A stretch of DNA of 64,000 nucleotides from Utricularia gibba (GCA_002189035.1 NEEC01000008.1:1798001-1862000); one strand, 5' to 3'; positions 21,786 to 42,600 are shown, counted from the stretch's first letter. Notes: a model not told the origin generated them from the sequence alone. Made by a program: numbers and translations.

Positions 21786-24700
21786 ATGAGCATTTGGAAT
21801 TACGTAGTGACGGCGCACAAGCCCACCAATGTTACACATTCTTGTGTTGGGAACTTTACCGGCCCCCAGGAGCTCAATCTCATTGTCGTGTGAGTATCAA
21901 CCTGTTGCGACTGTCTTTATAGGGATTTGATGTTGCGTTGCTGCTGTTATCCATCCAGAATGTTCTGTTATCTTTTTTGGTTTTCGTTTTTAACCAAGAA
22001 AACAATTATTTGTATCATGATGATTAGTAAATTGCAGGAGTGTGCGCTATTGAATTTCCTTGCAGTCTGCATCATTTTTTTATGCTCTGAGTTCCAATTG
22101 GCTTGTAAAAAATGAACGTGAATGCAAATAAGCGTACTCTTTATTATCTTCGTTTTGTAACTGCTTCCGCAAGTTTGTATAATCTTTGATATATGTTGTA
22201 GAAAATGCACGCGAATAGAGATACATTTGCTCTCTCCTCACGGTCTGCAGGTAAAGATTCACATTGCGCCCTAGAAAGTGATTGCGAGAGTGGTTTGTGA
22301 TACATCGGTCTTACTTGTATTCATCTGTGTTCAAGCAGGCCACATTCTTTTTCTCGTTATTTTTTATGCATACTTATATATTTAGGAATTTTTTATATCT
22401 CAAACACATTGTTTTTAGTTGCTTTGTATAGTTCGTCAGAAAAGTATTTAATGGAAGTGGTAGATTTGTTTGAAATTATTTTCTTTATTTGTAATTTTGT
22501 GGCAGCCAATGTTGGACGTTCCAATATATGGGAGAATTGCCACAGTCGAACTTTTTAGGCCACATGTGAGTATACAAATTTGATTGCTTATTGTGCTTAA
22601 AAAGAAAACATGGTATGTTTTTACTTTTTTGGTATGTCTTGCAGGGAGAAGCTCAAGATCTTCTATTCATTGCTACAGAAAGATACAAATTCTGTGTCCT
22701 ACAATGGGATTCTGAGAATTCTGAACTTATTACAAGGTGAGAATCCAATTTTACTAAATTTGGGCGGATGGTAGATTAAAAGATAAAAAACTGGTTTTTG
22801 CTCTGTTTTCAAGCTAGTGTCACAGACAGAACATTTTACTGATGATATCTGTGGCTGCATATCCCTCTTCTACTGTTGAACGAGGATTTTTCTTTTTTTC
22901 CTTGTGTCGCACATTGAAAATAGGGCAATGGGTGATGTTTCAGATAGAATTGGCCGCCCAACAGACAATGGACAGGTGGTTATTACATTAAATATATATG
23001 TCAAAGTTTTTCACCCTTTTGTTTTCCCATTTGGCTCGGTGTGTGATGTTGGTTCGTCTTGTAGATTGGCATCATTGATCCAGATTGCAGGTTGATTGGA
23101 CTTCATCTGTATGATGGACTGTTTAAGGTATTGTAGGTTGTTATACAAATAGTCACAATTTTTGCAATATATTGTTAGTTCAATGTATTTTTGATTGTCT
23201 GTTCTAGGTCATTCCGTTTGACAACAAAGGTCAGCTAAAAGAGGCATTCAACATTAGGTAATTTTGTTCTCATTATATTATGCCTTGTTAATTGTTTTTG
23301 TTCTTGTTACATTTCTTTTTCTTGTTTTTGTGGAACTAGGCTTGAGGAGCTTCAAGTTTTAGATATCAAGTTTCTGCACGGCTGTCAGCGGCCAACAATT
23401 GTTGTACTTTACCAGGTTTAGAATTTGATGTCAAACATAATTAGTTGTTTAGTTGGCTTGCTATCCTCTATTAGTTGTTTTAGATTGTTCAATGGACTTT
23501 ATGAGATGAAACTTTCATGCTTTGGTTTTAGATATTTAGTAAGGCCGGTCTGCACCCTAACTGCCACGTTTTTGCATGCTGAATTGCATTCCAATTCCAA
23601 TCATGTATTTCTGTCAATTAATCACTTCAATTTGCAGGATAACAAAGATGCTAGGCATGTGAAAACATATGAAATTGTTCTCAAAGAAAAAGATTTTGTT
23701 GAGGGACCATGGTCCCAACCAAATCTTGATAATGGGGCAGAGTTGTTAATCCCAGTACCACCTCCTCTTTGTGGCGTGATAATTATTGGCGAGGAAACAA
23801 TTGTGTACTGCAGTGCATCTGGATTCAAAGCACTTCCCATTAAACCTGTAGGTCATCTGCAATTCCATGCAATGCTATTCACTCGTTTATCTAATTCTTT
23901 GACCATGTTTTGTATGTCAAGTCTATTACTAGAGCTTATGGGAGAATTGATGCTGATGGTTCACGTTATTTGCTTGGGACCATACAGGACTTCTTCACCT
24001 CTTAGTGATAACTCATGAGAGGGACAAGTATGTGTAATCTTTCAAGTAGTATGAGACATAAGCTTGTGAGTATTTTTTTAAAAAAATTTTCATCACATGA
24101 TTTAACAGAGTGACAGGACTCAAAATTGAGCTCTTAGGGGAAACTTCTGTGGCATCCTCAATATCATATCTCGACAATGCTGTTGTATTTATTGGGTCGA
24201 GCTATGGAGATTCACAGGTATGTACACTATGTTTCTTGAATCCAACTCTTAGTTTTTGTAAAGAATTTTAATTTTCGTGTTTCCACCTGTAGTATTGCTG
24301 AGTTTTAATTATTCTTGGAAAAACATAGAACTTCTTTATGTGTCTCACAAATACATATTTGAAATGAGACTGAAGCTTTTGATTAAACTGTTAATTTACT
24401 GTCCTTCTCATTGCACTCCATCGGGGATTCATATTTTTGATTTATTATCCAGCTTATAAAGATCAATCTTCAATCCGATCCCAAAGGTTCTTATGTGGAG
24501 GTTCTTGAGAGGTATGTGAATCTGGGCCCAATAGTTGACTTTTGTGTTGTTGACTTGGAGAGACAAGGTCAAGGTCAAGTTGTTACATGTTCTGGAGCCT
24601 ATAAAGATGGGTCTTTGCGGATTGTGCGTAATGGAATTGGAATAAATGAACAGGTGTGATATCATGCACTTTTGTCGGTTGTGTTTTTCATTATATCTTA

Positions 24701-27700
24701 TCAGAAAAAAAATCATTCATTAGCATCCTTTTAGGCATCTGTGGAGCTTCAGGGCATAAAAGGGATGTGGTCATTGAGGTCTGCAACCGAAGATCCACAC
24801 GATACTTTTTTGGTTGTTAGCTTTATAAGTGAAACAAGGGTTTTGGCAATGAACATAGAGGATGTATTGGAGGAAACTGAGATAGAAGGGTTCAATTCAA
24901 ACCTCCAGACATTATTCTGCCATGATGCTGTTTTTGATCAGCTTGTGCAGGTACGGCTTTTGCAAAAGGCTCGTGTTCTCTATAACAAAAATTTGATAAT
25001 TTCTCCAGTACCAAGTGCCAAATTCACAACACCGAAATTTAGAAATACTAGTGTGTGTTTTTACCATCCTTGTTACTCTTTGCATATTGTCACAGTAACT
25101 GCTTTCTCTGATTTTTAATTGCAAATACATTCAAATGTGTCCATGGATATGTAGTTTTTGGTTACTGTACATCAGTATTGAGATTGATCAAAGAAGATTT
25201 TCAGGTTACTTCTGGTGGTGTTAGGTTGATCAGTTCAACCACCAGGGAATTTCGAAATGAATGGTTACCCCCTGCAGGATATTCAATTAACGTTGCCACC
25301 GCCAATGCCACACAGGTATGATTGTTGTCAATGCCATTTAGATTTCCATCAATATACTTCTGGCCATATGATTTTCTACCCTATTCAGTCTATCAATCTG
25401 AATTTCTCATTAAGTTTTATATCTTTAAGCCGATTGCCCACTGCCACCTTTCAACAAAAGCACCGTTGTTTAATAGTGCGTGCATTAGGAAATATGATAA
25501 CACTTTCAGTTGAACGTTAGGCTAGTTTCTTTGGTATTCCCATCACCGTATGGACTGTGCTATTTCTATTAATTTAAAAGGCAGTATTCATTTTTTATTC
25601 CTTTATTTATTTTCTGTGAATATTGTGTTTACTACTGCATGCCTTAAGTTCTATATAGATAGTGTATTTTTCAGCATTGCTATTTATGAATTCTGGGTTT
25701 TTTTCCAGATTCTCTTGGCTACTGGAGGTGGACACCTAGTCTATCTAGAAATTGGAGACGGTGTGTTGACTGAAGTAAAATATGTTCAATTAGAGTATGA
25801 TATCTCGTGCCTTGACATCCATCCAATTGGTGATAATTCTCAATATAGTCAGTTAGCAGCGGTGGGCATGTGGACAGATATCACTGTTAGGATATTCTCA
25901 CTTCCTGAATTGAATCTTATTACTAAGGAGTCGTTGGGAGGTGAGATAATACCACGTTCAGTGTTGTTGTGCTCTTTTGAGGGGGTAAGTATTTATATTT
26001 TTCTCCAATTAAGAAAAAGATACAATCTTTTCTATGTGGCAGTATAATTACGAAATGCCATTATACTAAAAACAAAAGGAAAACTGACCTTGCAGGGTTG
26101 TTATGATTCTTTAGGTTTCAGCATGCTTTTTGTGCCTGTTTGATCGTCTATTTCTTTTCTTTTAGAATGAGTTTCTAGCTTTTAGGTGTAGTCAGAAACT
26201 TGATCATTGATTAGACAAAAGGGACTGCTGTGACATAGTTCCGGATGTTTTGATTTCAGATATCTTATTTGTTATGCGCTCTCGGAGATGGGCATTTATT
26301 GAATTTTGTGTTGAATCCAAGTACTGGTGAGCTGATGGATAGAAAGAAGGTGTCGTTGGGAACCCAACCGATAGCACTTCGCACCTTTTCATCTAAAAAT
26401 GTGACACATGTTTTTGCTGCTTCTGACAGACCAACTGTCATCTACAGCAGTAACAAGAAACTGCTTTATAGTAATGTAAATTTGAAAGAAGTCACTCATA
26501 TGTGCCAATTCAACTCCGCTGCCTTCCCAGACAGGTAAAAAAAAAAAAAAAAACTTTTATCTTCTGATGATGTGAATGAATCCTTCAAGGCCAACTGTGT
26601 TTTCTTTTGCTTACTGTCTCAGTCTTGCAATTGCGAAAGAAGGCGAGCTGACAATTGGAACAATTGATGATATTCAAAAGCTTCATATACGCACTATCCC
26701 TCTAGGGGAACAGGCTCGACGTATATGTCACCAGGAACAAACTCGTACATTCGCTGTATGTAGTTTAAGGTATAGTCAGTCCAGTGGAGAAGAATATGAG
26801 ACGCACTTTGTGCGGCTCTTGGACGATCAGACTTTTGAGTTTATCTCATTCTACCAACTGGATCAGTTTGAGTATGGGTGCTCTATTCTCAGCTGCTCAT
26901 TCTCAGACGACAATAATGTGTACTACTGCATAGGGACTGCTTATGTGATGCCTGAAGAGAATGAACCTAGCAAGGTATGCTTCTGTGCCGTCACATGCTT
27001 TCTTATAGCACGCACATAAATACAGAGATGCTGTGAAGCTCAGGTTTCATGTTTTCCATCGCATTTTTTCCAGGGTAGAATACTAGTGTTTGCTGTAGAA
27101 GACGGAAAGCTTCAACTAATAACCGAGAAGGAAACCAAAGGGGCAGTTTACACCCTCAATGCCTTCAATGGTAAATTGCTAGCAGCTATTAACCAGAAGA
27201 TTCAGTTGTACAAGTGGGTGCTTAGAGATGATTCCTCCCGTGAGTTGCAATCTGAGTGTGGACACCACGGCCACATTCTTGCCCTTTACGTACAAACTAG
27301 AGGTGATTTCATCGTTGTTGGTGACCTGATGAAGTCCATTTCTCTACTAATTTACAAGGTAATCACATTTCATAGGGGTCGTTGCATTTGTTCAACATGC
27401 TTATATAGTTTCTTGCTTCTTCCATGTTTCCCCAGAATGGTTGCATTTGTTCAACATGCTTATAGTTTCTTGCTTCTTCCATGTTTCTCCAGAATGAAGA
27501 GGGTGCTATCGAGGAGCGAGCACGCGATTACAATGCGAACTGGATGTCTGCTGTCGAGATTCTTGACGACGACATCTACCTCGGAGCAGAGAACAACTTC
27601 AATCTCTTCGCCGTCCGCAAAAACAGTGAAGGAGCAACCGATGAAGAGAGAGCACGTCTCGAGGTGGTAGGCGAGTACCACCTCGGCGAGTTCGTAAACC

Positions 27701-28074
27701 GGTTCCGGCACGGCTCCCTCGTCATGCGGCTGCCGGATTCGGACGTTGGTCAGATTCCGACCATCATATTCGGCACCGTGAATGGGGCCATCGGAGTCAT
27801 CGCATCCCTGCCACATGACCAGTACGTCTTCTTAGACAAGCTGCAGACCAGTCTCAGGAAGGTGATCAAGGGCGTCGGAGGGCTCAGCCACGAGCAATGG
27901 AGATCCTTCTACAACGAGAAGAAGACGATCGAATCTCGGAACTTCCTGGATGGCGACTTGATCGAATCGTTCCTCGACCTCAGCCGGAGCAGGATGGAAG
28001 AGATCTCCAAAGCCATGAACGTACCTGTGGAGGAGCTGATGAAGCGAGTAGAAGAGCTAACCAGGCTACATTAG
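21786..28074 (+). CDS. DDB1: DNA damage-binding protein 1, frame broken at 23976-23978
   Basis: DDB1 is the three-propeller adaptor joining CUL4 to DCAF substrate receptors, and acts in repair, photomorphogenesis and chromatin control. Nineteen exons: 21786-21889, 22202-22250, 22506-22565, 22645-22736, 22924-22975, 23065-23127, 23208-23257, 23340-23415, 23638-23847, 23922-24027, 24109-24217, 24453-24653, 24735-24950, 25205-25315, 25709-25984, 26260-26534, 26623-26974, 27074-27358, 27493-28074. The start is the ATG giving [19 protein letters not shown]; the end is [11 protein letters not shown]. In exon 10 SRYLLG is followed by [14 protein letters not shown] in another frame. One more G in CTTGGGACC repairs it, and the exon phase then closes, giving 1089 residues (family about 1088). 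Everything else is intact and highly conserved, which argues for an assembly error. Confidence 0.96.
27381..27492 (+). repeat. Tandem duplication at the 3' end of the last DDB1 intron
   Basis: A unit beginning GTTGCATTTGTTCAACATGC occurs at 27381 and again at 27440 (period 59). Each copy ends in a pyrimidine tract and CCAGAATG. The second copy's CAG is the real acceptor for the last exon at 27493. The first copy offers an equivalent decoy acceptor at about 27435. Confidence 0.9.
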
Positions 28075-29345
28075 GCGCCCGCCATCTGTGTAACTGCACT
28101 AAGCCTCCCGTTCTTTATCTACTTTGCACGTTTCTATATTACATAACTACGCGCACTGTCCATGTTCATGCAACTGCAACTTCCTGTCCTCACAGGTTCA
28201 TCTCATTCCTTGCACTGCCAAATTTAACATTTTGAAACTGAATCCATCATCCCTTTGTCGTTGTTTAAAATTTTTTGAACTCAAAATTCTCACCCACTTA
28301 GTCGCATTTTTTTTTTCTTTTTTTGTCTGAGAGAGCAGCAGTTACTGTTCTTGCTTCAACCATTCTGTCGGATTCCTACAGTATGAACATAGGGATGATG
28401 GTGATGAGGTGAAATGCTATTTCAATTAAAAATAATTATTCGTGAAAAAAAAGCATAGGTGTCAGATAAGGAATATGCCATCCACTTAAACAAAGTCAAA
28501 TTAGGAATATTATAAGAGAATCTGGGGAGATGGAATTGATTGAACAAGCAGACAAGGATAAATTTTGTAGAGTGAAGTCAAATGTGCATGGGGTTTTCTA
28601 ATGATCGGTTGGTTGTATTTCCAAGGGGCTACTGGACTGGAGTCTGACTCGGGCTCTGTTTCACTTTCTTCAATCATAATGCCGTGCGTCATCAATGACG
28701 ACGCTTGCAACGGGTACTTGTTGTCGTTCCCTGGCTGTCTTTGTTCAGCTCGATTTTGTTCCGGATGCACTTGTTCTCGGTGGTCCCTGCCTTTGTCTAC
28801 ATATCGGGGAAGTGCTTGCTGGTTGGTGGTTCTGTGTTTTTCTGTTTTTAAGAACCTGGATGCTCATCAGTATTTGGGCCAAGGTTCACTAACATGTCGA
28901 GCTAAGATTTGAGGTACTGTCATGCTTCTGAAAACGTTGAAGGTTTTCTTGGATTGGGAAGTCGAAAGTCGAAGAGTTTTGCGTTCCCTTTTGATGATTT
29001 TACCTACTGTGATGTTGATCAGTGTGTTGTCTTTATGGTCACAGTGCAGTGAGTCGTGGTGTACGCAGACGTATCTAGTTCAGTTTTCCATGTAATGAAA
29101 TGCATTTTCTTTAACAGATATGTAATGAAGTGTATGAAAAGTGAAAAACCGTTGTACAACCATAGTGTCAGATAGACTCTCCTTTTTTTTAGGATACCTT
29201 TTTTCTGTCGCTAGGAGCCATTTCTACCTTCAAAATTGGCCATGAAGGCATTTTTTGTATGTTTGTCTGCGCTACAATTCCGTTGACATGCCATGGTTGA
29301 CATGCAGGATTAAGGGCCAGAAGTTCACCCAGTTTTCTGGCTAGG
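28075..29345 (+). other. DDB1 3' UTR and ABCC gene upstream region
   Basis: Head-to-tail spacer of 1.27 kb. The first 300 bases or so should be DDB1 3' UTR. The remainder is promoter and leader of the ABCC gene. The leader may be spliced, since CTGTCGCTAG near 29215 would serve as an acceptor. No other gene recognised. Confidence 0.5.
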
Positions 29346-36155
<6,810 letters not shown>

Positions 36156-37116
36156 GAACGCGACAGCACGTGCATGTAAGATATAATATAATGATGGGCA
36201 ATGTGCCAATAATATTTCCACACGTGGCCGTTGTCGGAACCAGTTTCAGTCACGTTTTTTTCATTTATTTATATTTGGATACTCGATTCGTTAAACGCCG
36301 CCGACAGAAGGGTTGTTTCTTCTTAAACAAAGAGCTGCTGCTTTGTTTTTTCAGAAATTCAAAGTCAAAACTGTGTTCAGCCGTCACGTCAACCTACGCT
36401 AATAAGTCAATGATTAGGAAGGCATTCGTGTAATAATTGACTCCTTTTTGGAATCTCTGGGTTTTCGCGGCACCCCAGGCCGCCATTTTTATCTTCCTTG
36501 TCTCCTATTTATCCTCTTGGAATCTTCCGGTGGTCCTCACGGCGGTTATTGTCAAAAACTGAGATTTCAGGCACCCTTTTTTATTGGGATGCTTGTGGGC
36601 AGCGCAGCGTTTTTTGTTTCTAAAGAATAACTGGGTTTGTTTGTTTTTTTGTCGGAGATTTGACTGATCCTGGGGTTTCCTTTTGGATCTTATGGTATTT
36701 TTTTGGTGTAGAAGAATGCTCTGGTTCCAAGATGTTCGTTGATTTTTTCCAGAGATGAAAAGAGTGATTTCTTACGTCCTTTTTTATTGATCTAGAAACG
36801 GCACTGATAAGTAATTGCTTGCGTAGCGTCCTGATGCGTTTTGGTTGAGCATTTTCTACTGCATTAATTGCATTTATGAGAGAGCCGGAGCCATCAATTC
36901 TACATTTTCTGTCTTGACTTTTGCGGTATCGGAGTTCTAGACCAGGCTACCCAGTTATATCTGCTTCAGCCTGGAGGTTCAGAGTGTTCTTCCCAGAGAT
37001 TCCTTCCCGGAGTTCTAGACCAGGCTATACAGTTACTGGTTTTGGGCTTCAGAGGACTCGGGATTTAATGAAATTCTTCTCAGAGTTTTCCTCATATTAG
37101 CTCCTGGGTTTCAGAC
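36156..37116 (+). other. ABCC 3' UTR and NPH3-like gene leader
   Basis: Head-to-tail spacer. The NPH3-like gene's 5' region contains a 20-base direct repeat starting CGGAGTTCTAGACCAGGCTA at 36930 and 37008. No coding sequence recognised. Confidence 0.5.
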
Positions 37117-39216
37117 ATGGCTTCTGTGAAGCTGGGATCCAAATCTGATTCTTTCCGGAGACATGGAAGCACCTGGTTCGCATTTTCCAATTTTTGTCCT
37201 ATCCGCACTGTTGATGTTCTCAATTTTCACTGTTACATTGCTTGCTGATCAATGGATTCCTGTGTTTTCTGGCCTCCTGTCCATAGGTTCTGCACGACTG
37301 GTCTTCCTAGTGATGTAGTTGTACAAGTTGGGGAAATATCATTCCATCTTCACAAGGTAATATTGACATTCTTTCTCTTGTTTCCGGATGCAAAACTTGA
37401 GCAGATTCTCACTGTTAGTGGACCCAATGTTCCAGTTCCCGCTGCTGTCAAGGAGCAGACTCATGGAAAGATTGATCTCTGAGGCCCCTGAGGCTGAAAA
37501 AGGCTCCGTGATTGAACTATCAAGCATTCCAGGGGGGACAAAACATTTGAACTTGTAGCCAAATTCTGCTATGGGGTGAAGCTTGAACTCACTGCTGCAA
37601 ATGTTGTTTACCTCCGGTGTGCAGCTGAGCATCTTGAGATGACTGAAGAATATGGAGAGAATAATCTCCTGCTGCAAACTGAAAACTTCCTCGATCAGGT
37701 TGTTCTCCGAAGCTGGAAAGATTCACTGAGAGCTCTGGAGACATGTGATGATGATCATCTCCACTCATCTGCTGAAGATCTTCAAATACCATCACGTTGC
37801 ATTGAATCCATGGCCGCCAAGGCTTGCACTGATCCAAGTTTATTTGGTTGGCCGATAGTGGAGAACCCTGTGCTGTGGAATGGACTGAGCGCTGGGGATC
37901 AGTCACATGAATCCAGATTGGATTGGTGGTATGAGGATGCATCATCTTTGAGCCTCTCCTCCTACAAGAAGCTCATTTCAGCAATGGAAGTTAGAGGTAT
38001 GAAGCAGGAGATAATTGCCGGGTCACTTGTATGCTATGCAAGAAGGTATCTCCCTGGTCTGCAGGGGCGCAACCATGCTACAGGATCAAGCAACCGGTTC
38101 ATGATGGAGAAGGCGATGCTATCTGAAGAGGATCAAAGGCTTCTGGTTGAAGAGATCAGTTTGCTGCTCCCAACGCAGAAGGGTTTGGTCCCAACGAAAT
38201 TCCTGTGCAGTCTACTGAAGACAGCCAGGATTCTTCATGCAAAACCAACCTGCATATCTGGTTTGGAGAGAAGAGTAGGGATGCAGCTTGATCAGGCAAG
38301 TCTTGAAGATCTGCTGATGCCAAATCTTTCTCATTCTGCGGAGGTCCTCTATGATACCGACTGTGTACACCGGATTCTGGAGCACTTCCTGAGCATGGAT
38401 CGGAGTGTGGGCGATGGATCCCCTGGTTTCGATGAGGATGACCGGATACCAGAATCATCATCATTGACACCGATGATATCAGTTGCTAAGCTGATAGATG
38501 GATACCTTGCAGAGGTGGCACCTGATGTGAATCTGAAACTCTCCAAGTTTCACTCCCTTGCTGCAGCTGTGCCGGAGTATGCACGCCCCTTGGACGACGG
38601 ACTGTATCGGGCAATCGACATCTATATGAAGGTAACACACTCCACAGATCCTGTAATTCCATTTGCAAGAAGATATAGGAAGCTGACCTTCTGATGTCCC
38701 AAAGTGCAGTCACATCCTTGGCTTGTGGAGTCAGACAGAGAAACACTCTGCAGACTGATGGTCTGCCAGAAGCTCTCCTCAGAAGGATGCACACACGCAG
38801 CTCAAAATGAGAGGCTCCCATTGAGGACCATAATCCAAGTCCTCTTCTTTGAGCAGTTGCAGCTGCGGACCTCAATTTCCGCCTGCTTCCTAGCGTCAGA
38901 TGAGCTCGAGGGATCAAGTTCTCAGCCACTGCGGATGGAGAACGTGGGGAGCTGGGAGAGAGCAGTGAGGGAGAACCAATTGCTCAAAGTCAGCATGGAC
39001 AGCATGAGAGCGCGAGTGTCTGAACTGGAGAGGGAGTGCTCCAAGATGAGGCTGCAAATCGGCAAGCTGTCGAAGTCCATGGGTGGCTCTGCAAGTACAA
39101 CAACGACGACCAGCAAGTGGGGAAATGTTTCCAAGAAGTTCAGCTCAAAGTTCAAGTCCCAAATGTGTAGCGCCCAGGAAGGCTCTGTGAGTAACGGCAG
39201 CAGCAGCAGAACCTAG
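37117..39216 (+). CDS. NPH3/RPT2 family BTB protein, frame broken at 37532-37537
   Basis: NPH3-family proteins are BTB adaptors of CUL3 ubiquitin ligases working with phototropin or PIN-related signalling at the plasma membrane. Exons 37117-37175, 37287-37356, 37436-38631, 38710-39216. The N-terminus MASVKLGSKSDSFRRHGSTW, then FCTTGLPSDVVVQVG and FHLHK-FPLLSRSRLMERLI, form the BTB domain. The NPH3 domain shows SWKDSLRAL, WWYEDASSLSLSSYKKLISA, MVMEKAML-like SEEDQRLL, QKGLVPTKFLCSLLKTA, AKLIDGYLAEVAPDVNLKL and ACTHAA-type CTHAAQNERLPLRTIIQVLF. A C-terminal coiled coil and MCSAQEGSVS follow. It is closest to Arabidopsis At1g30440. In exon 3, SSIPGG meets DKTFELVAKFCYG out of frame: the run of six G needs a seventh. 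With it, the protein has 610 residues. Confidence 0.93.
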
Positions 39217-39607
39217 AAAGGCTCTGATCTGTGGCAAATACTTTTCCTGTCCTTTCTTTCCATGCTTTTTTGTTATCATCTCATAGAAATAAGGAATTGA
39301 ATCCATATTCCAGAGTTCATATGTAAATCAGAAAAAGTACAATAAAACTTAACAGCAGTAGACACATGTCTTTGTAGCAGCTGTGCGTAAGAAACAAAAA
39401 AAAAAAACAAATCTTTTGAAAAAGCCAGTGCCAACGTTACAAACCACAGTTAGTTGGCATGAATCACCCTCCGCTTTATTCATTCTTCTATTCTTCAGAT
39501 GTGAAGGTTTGGAGGCAGCATTCTCTGTACTGTTGTTACCTGTCATGAACAGCTTCACGGAACTGCATCTTACCAATGCGATGCAGGTGCTAAACTTCAT
39601 CCTGAAA
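39217..39607. other. Convergent 3' region of the NPH3-like and SAPS genes
   Basis: A 391-base tail-to-tail spacer with both 3' UTRs. Nothing else seen. Confidence 0.5.
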
Positions 39608-42600
39608 CTATGCACCTGAAGGATTCATAGAATCAGACATTTTTACCAATGCGGTGATCAGCTTCACTGAAGGATTCGTGCCAGTGTCGTCTTCTGAACG
39701 AGGCGAACTGTCAATGACGGAAGTCCCTGCAGATTCGGTGGCAGAAGGAACTGCACCATCTGCTTGAATTAGATTTGGCCCGGCAGTGTTTGAAGATGGG
39801 GCGTGAGCTTCACTGGGCAACTCGGGGCGCTTGTACTAGGAGAAGGTTCGGAACTTGTTCCCTGTTCAACCCACCCAGGGAGTTTGTCAGAACCACTGGC
39901 TTCGGGTTTTGTAGGGTCGGATGAATTGATAGGCTCATGGTCATCTAGCTCCGGTTTTGGTTCCGGAAGAATAGAAGAGGCAGTGCTCTCCAAATCTTTG
40001 CTTTCTTCGTCCATGAGCTTGTCCTTTTCTGTGTCAACACTTTCGTGCCCAACTGGAGAGGGAGAAGATGATGCCACAGAGCCAGGAGGGGCATGCTCAT
40101 CAGTCATCTGGTCATCCTCAAATGCGAACCAGTTGGACTTGCTAAATAAAGACCCACTGCACAAACATCGACACTCAGATGCATGTAGTTTCCGAAAAAA
40201 ATTAAATGAATAAATAAAAGCAGATGCAGCATTTTTCAGATGAGGAAGTTGGAAAGACGGCAAAACGCAAAGTATTTCTCCTAACCTTTCCTGGTCATCT
40301 CCTAATCGAAGAGAGGAATTTACAACTTCAGCAGACTCATCATCGAAGTACACATCCTGAAAGCACAAGCACGAAAATTTTCTATTGATATAATCCAGCC
40401 TAAAAAGCTTCACAAAAAAGACGGGGCATGGACAAAAAAGGCAAAAAGCTCAGAAACAAGTAATTCTGCAAGCCATTTTTGAGGCATGCACCGCACCCAT
40501 TCATTATATTTTGAATTTGATATTAATTGGCGATTAGCAAACAAAACCCTTTTATATACCTCGTCATCATGTTCAGTAGAACCACGAACCTGCAGAGAAC
40601 AGGGGAATGGCAGTCAGATCCATGTAGCTACATATAATAAGACATACAGAAGTATTTTTTCCGTGTCAATTATGCATAAAAAACTATATGGAGAAATTAT
40701 ATAAGCCACCTCTTCAGCAGTATCATTGTTGTAAATTCCATATCGGAATGCCTGGCTCAAATTATTCGCTAGAGCAGCAACATCATGATCTCTGTCTTGG
40801 TAGTCATCGTCATCACTATCTCTCATCTGGTCTTGTACAGAATTCGGTCTCCTGCAAAGAATAAATACCACGCGTCTGGTCAATACGGAGACAACTATAA
40901 TTGAGTGTACCCTGAAATTGTACAAAAAAAAAAAGGTCTCGTTACAAATTTAAAGAACGCCCAAAGAATCAAAATCAATTTTCCAGCATGCCAGAACACC
41001 AACAGTATGACGTTGTACTATAGTCTGGTGGGTGAGTACTTTCTTCACGATATACTTCCCACATTATACATATCACTATTCATTGAGATCTTTGGGGCAA
41101 ACCAATCGAAAAATCAGAAGGTCCCTTGGAAAATTGCTGTCATAACATTTGCGGAATAATATTGCATGTTGAGGGATTTCAATTTTTCAGAGATACTTTC
41201 CCATCATTCAAAACACACTAGCATGGAATCAGACTGCATGTCATCTGGCAGCTTGAAGTATGAGCGTTCAAAGTTGTTGATTATAATGAAACCAGATTTG
41301 AATCACTAACCCGCATGCCCAATGGGAAACATTCTCCAAAGTATTCCGTTTAACCAAAACGTTTGTGTGCCATTCAACCCAGTCACTATTATCCTGCAGA
41401 CAAAAAAATTCATAAAGCCCAAGACAACAGCAGGATATGATCTTTTCTGAACATCCTTTAATTAAACAATGAATTGGTTGTACACAATCATGTAAATGGA
41501 TATAAATTGTGGACATCAGATCACTCTAGCGATACACCGATATTTGGTAAATATACAAACAAAAAATGTTCAATGATGAAAGTTGAACGAAGAAAGAAAA
41601 ACCTGTAAAAATGCCTGTATCTCACTGTTTCTATTTGCCAACTGAACAAGCTTATTAGAAAGACGTGTCAGGTGGCCAATATTTCCTATCCGTGGGGCTG
41701 CCGTCCTTCCGCAGGTTGTGTAGGCTGCAGATAAGTGATAAAAGGAGTCATTGCTGAAACATGAAACTTTTGGAAAAAGCTCCATCAATTTATGTGCACA
41801 ATCTGAGAATTAAAGGAAGTAACAGTATTGTTGATGAAAAGACACATCATTACCTTGTGTGAGTTAAATGCCAATGTACAATCCTTTTCTGCTTCAAGTA
41901 TCCGCCCAATAAGATTACAGTGATGAAGCAGATACATGACAACCTGAGAATTGGTGCTCTCCATGCAAGAGAGCAAAATGCGTTCAACATGATGATGTGA
42001 GAAGTTATTGAATGGATACCTGAGGAGTCAATACTTTCAATTAGTACAGAATCATCACAATAAGGTGGAATAACTATGGAAAAAAGAGATCGAAATTACT
42101 TGAAAAACAGGTCCAAAAGATGCTGGATGGCATCAAGTAGAATCAATTCGTTTTCCACAGCTTCATTGCCAACAGCCAACAGGACTGATATGAATTCTAT
42201 AATCTGAAAAGCAAACAATCAATGAACGTCTTACTTGACACAGATTATCAAACTGATAAGTAACGAATTGGAGCATAAGACAAAGAGAAGTTTTTCACAA
42301 ATTTAAAGATGAACAATCACTCGAAGTAGCGAAGTGTCCTTGGACATGAAGTAACCAAATGCATGACAAGCCTTGTTCATACAACCATAGAAACACCAGA
42401 AAGATTCCTTGATGCAATTATAAGTTTGAGAACTCAATGGCATCAGGAACAAGAAAACAACCTTCAAACGATGCTTTCCTAGAGGAGGCTGTAGCATTCC
42501 ATATGTAGTTATCAACGTGTGGTCCTCTGATGAAATATCCAAAAGCTTAAGCAGACCACCTGTACATTTGTTTTAACAAAAAAAGATACCATGAGAAGAA

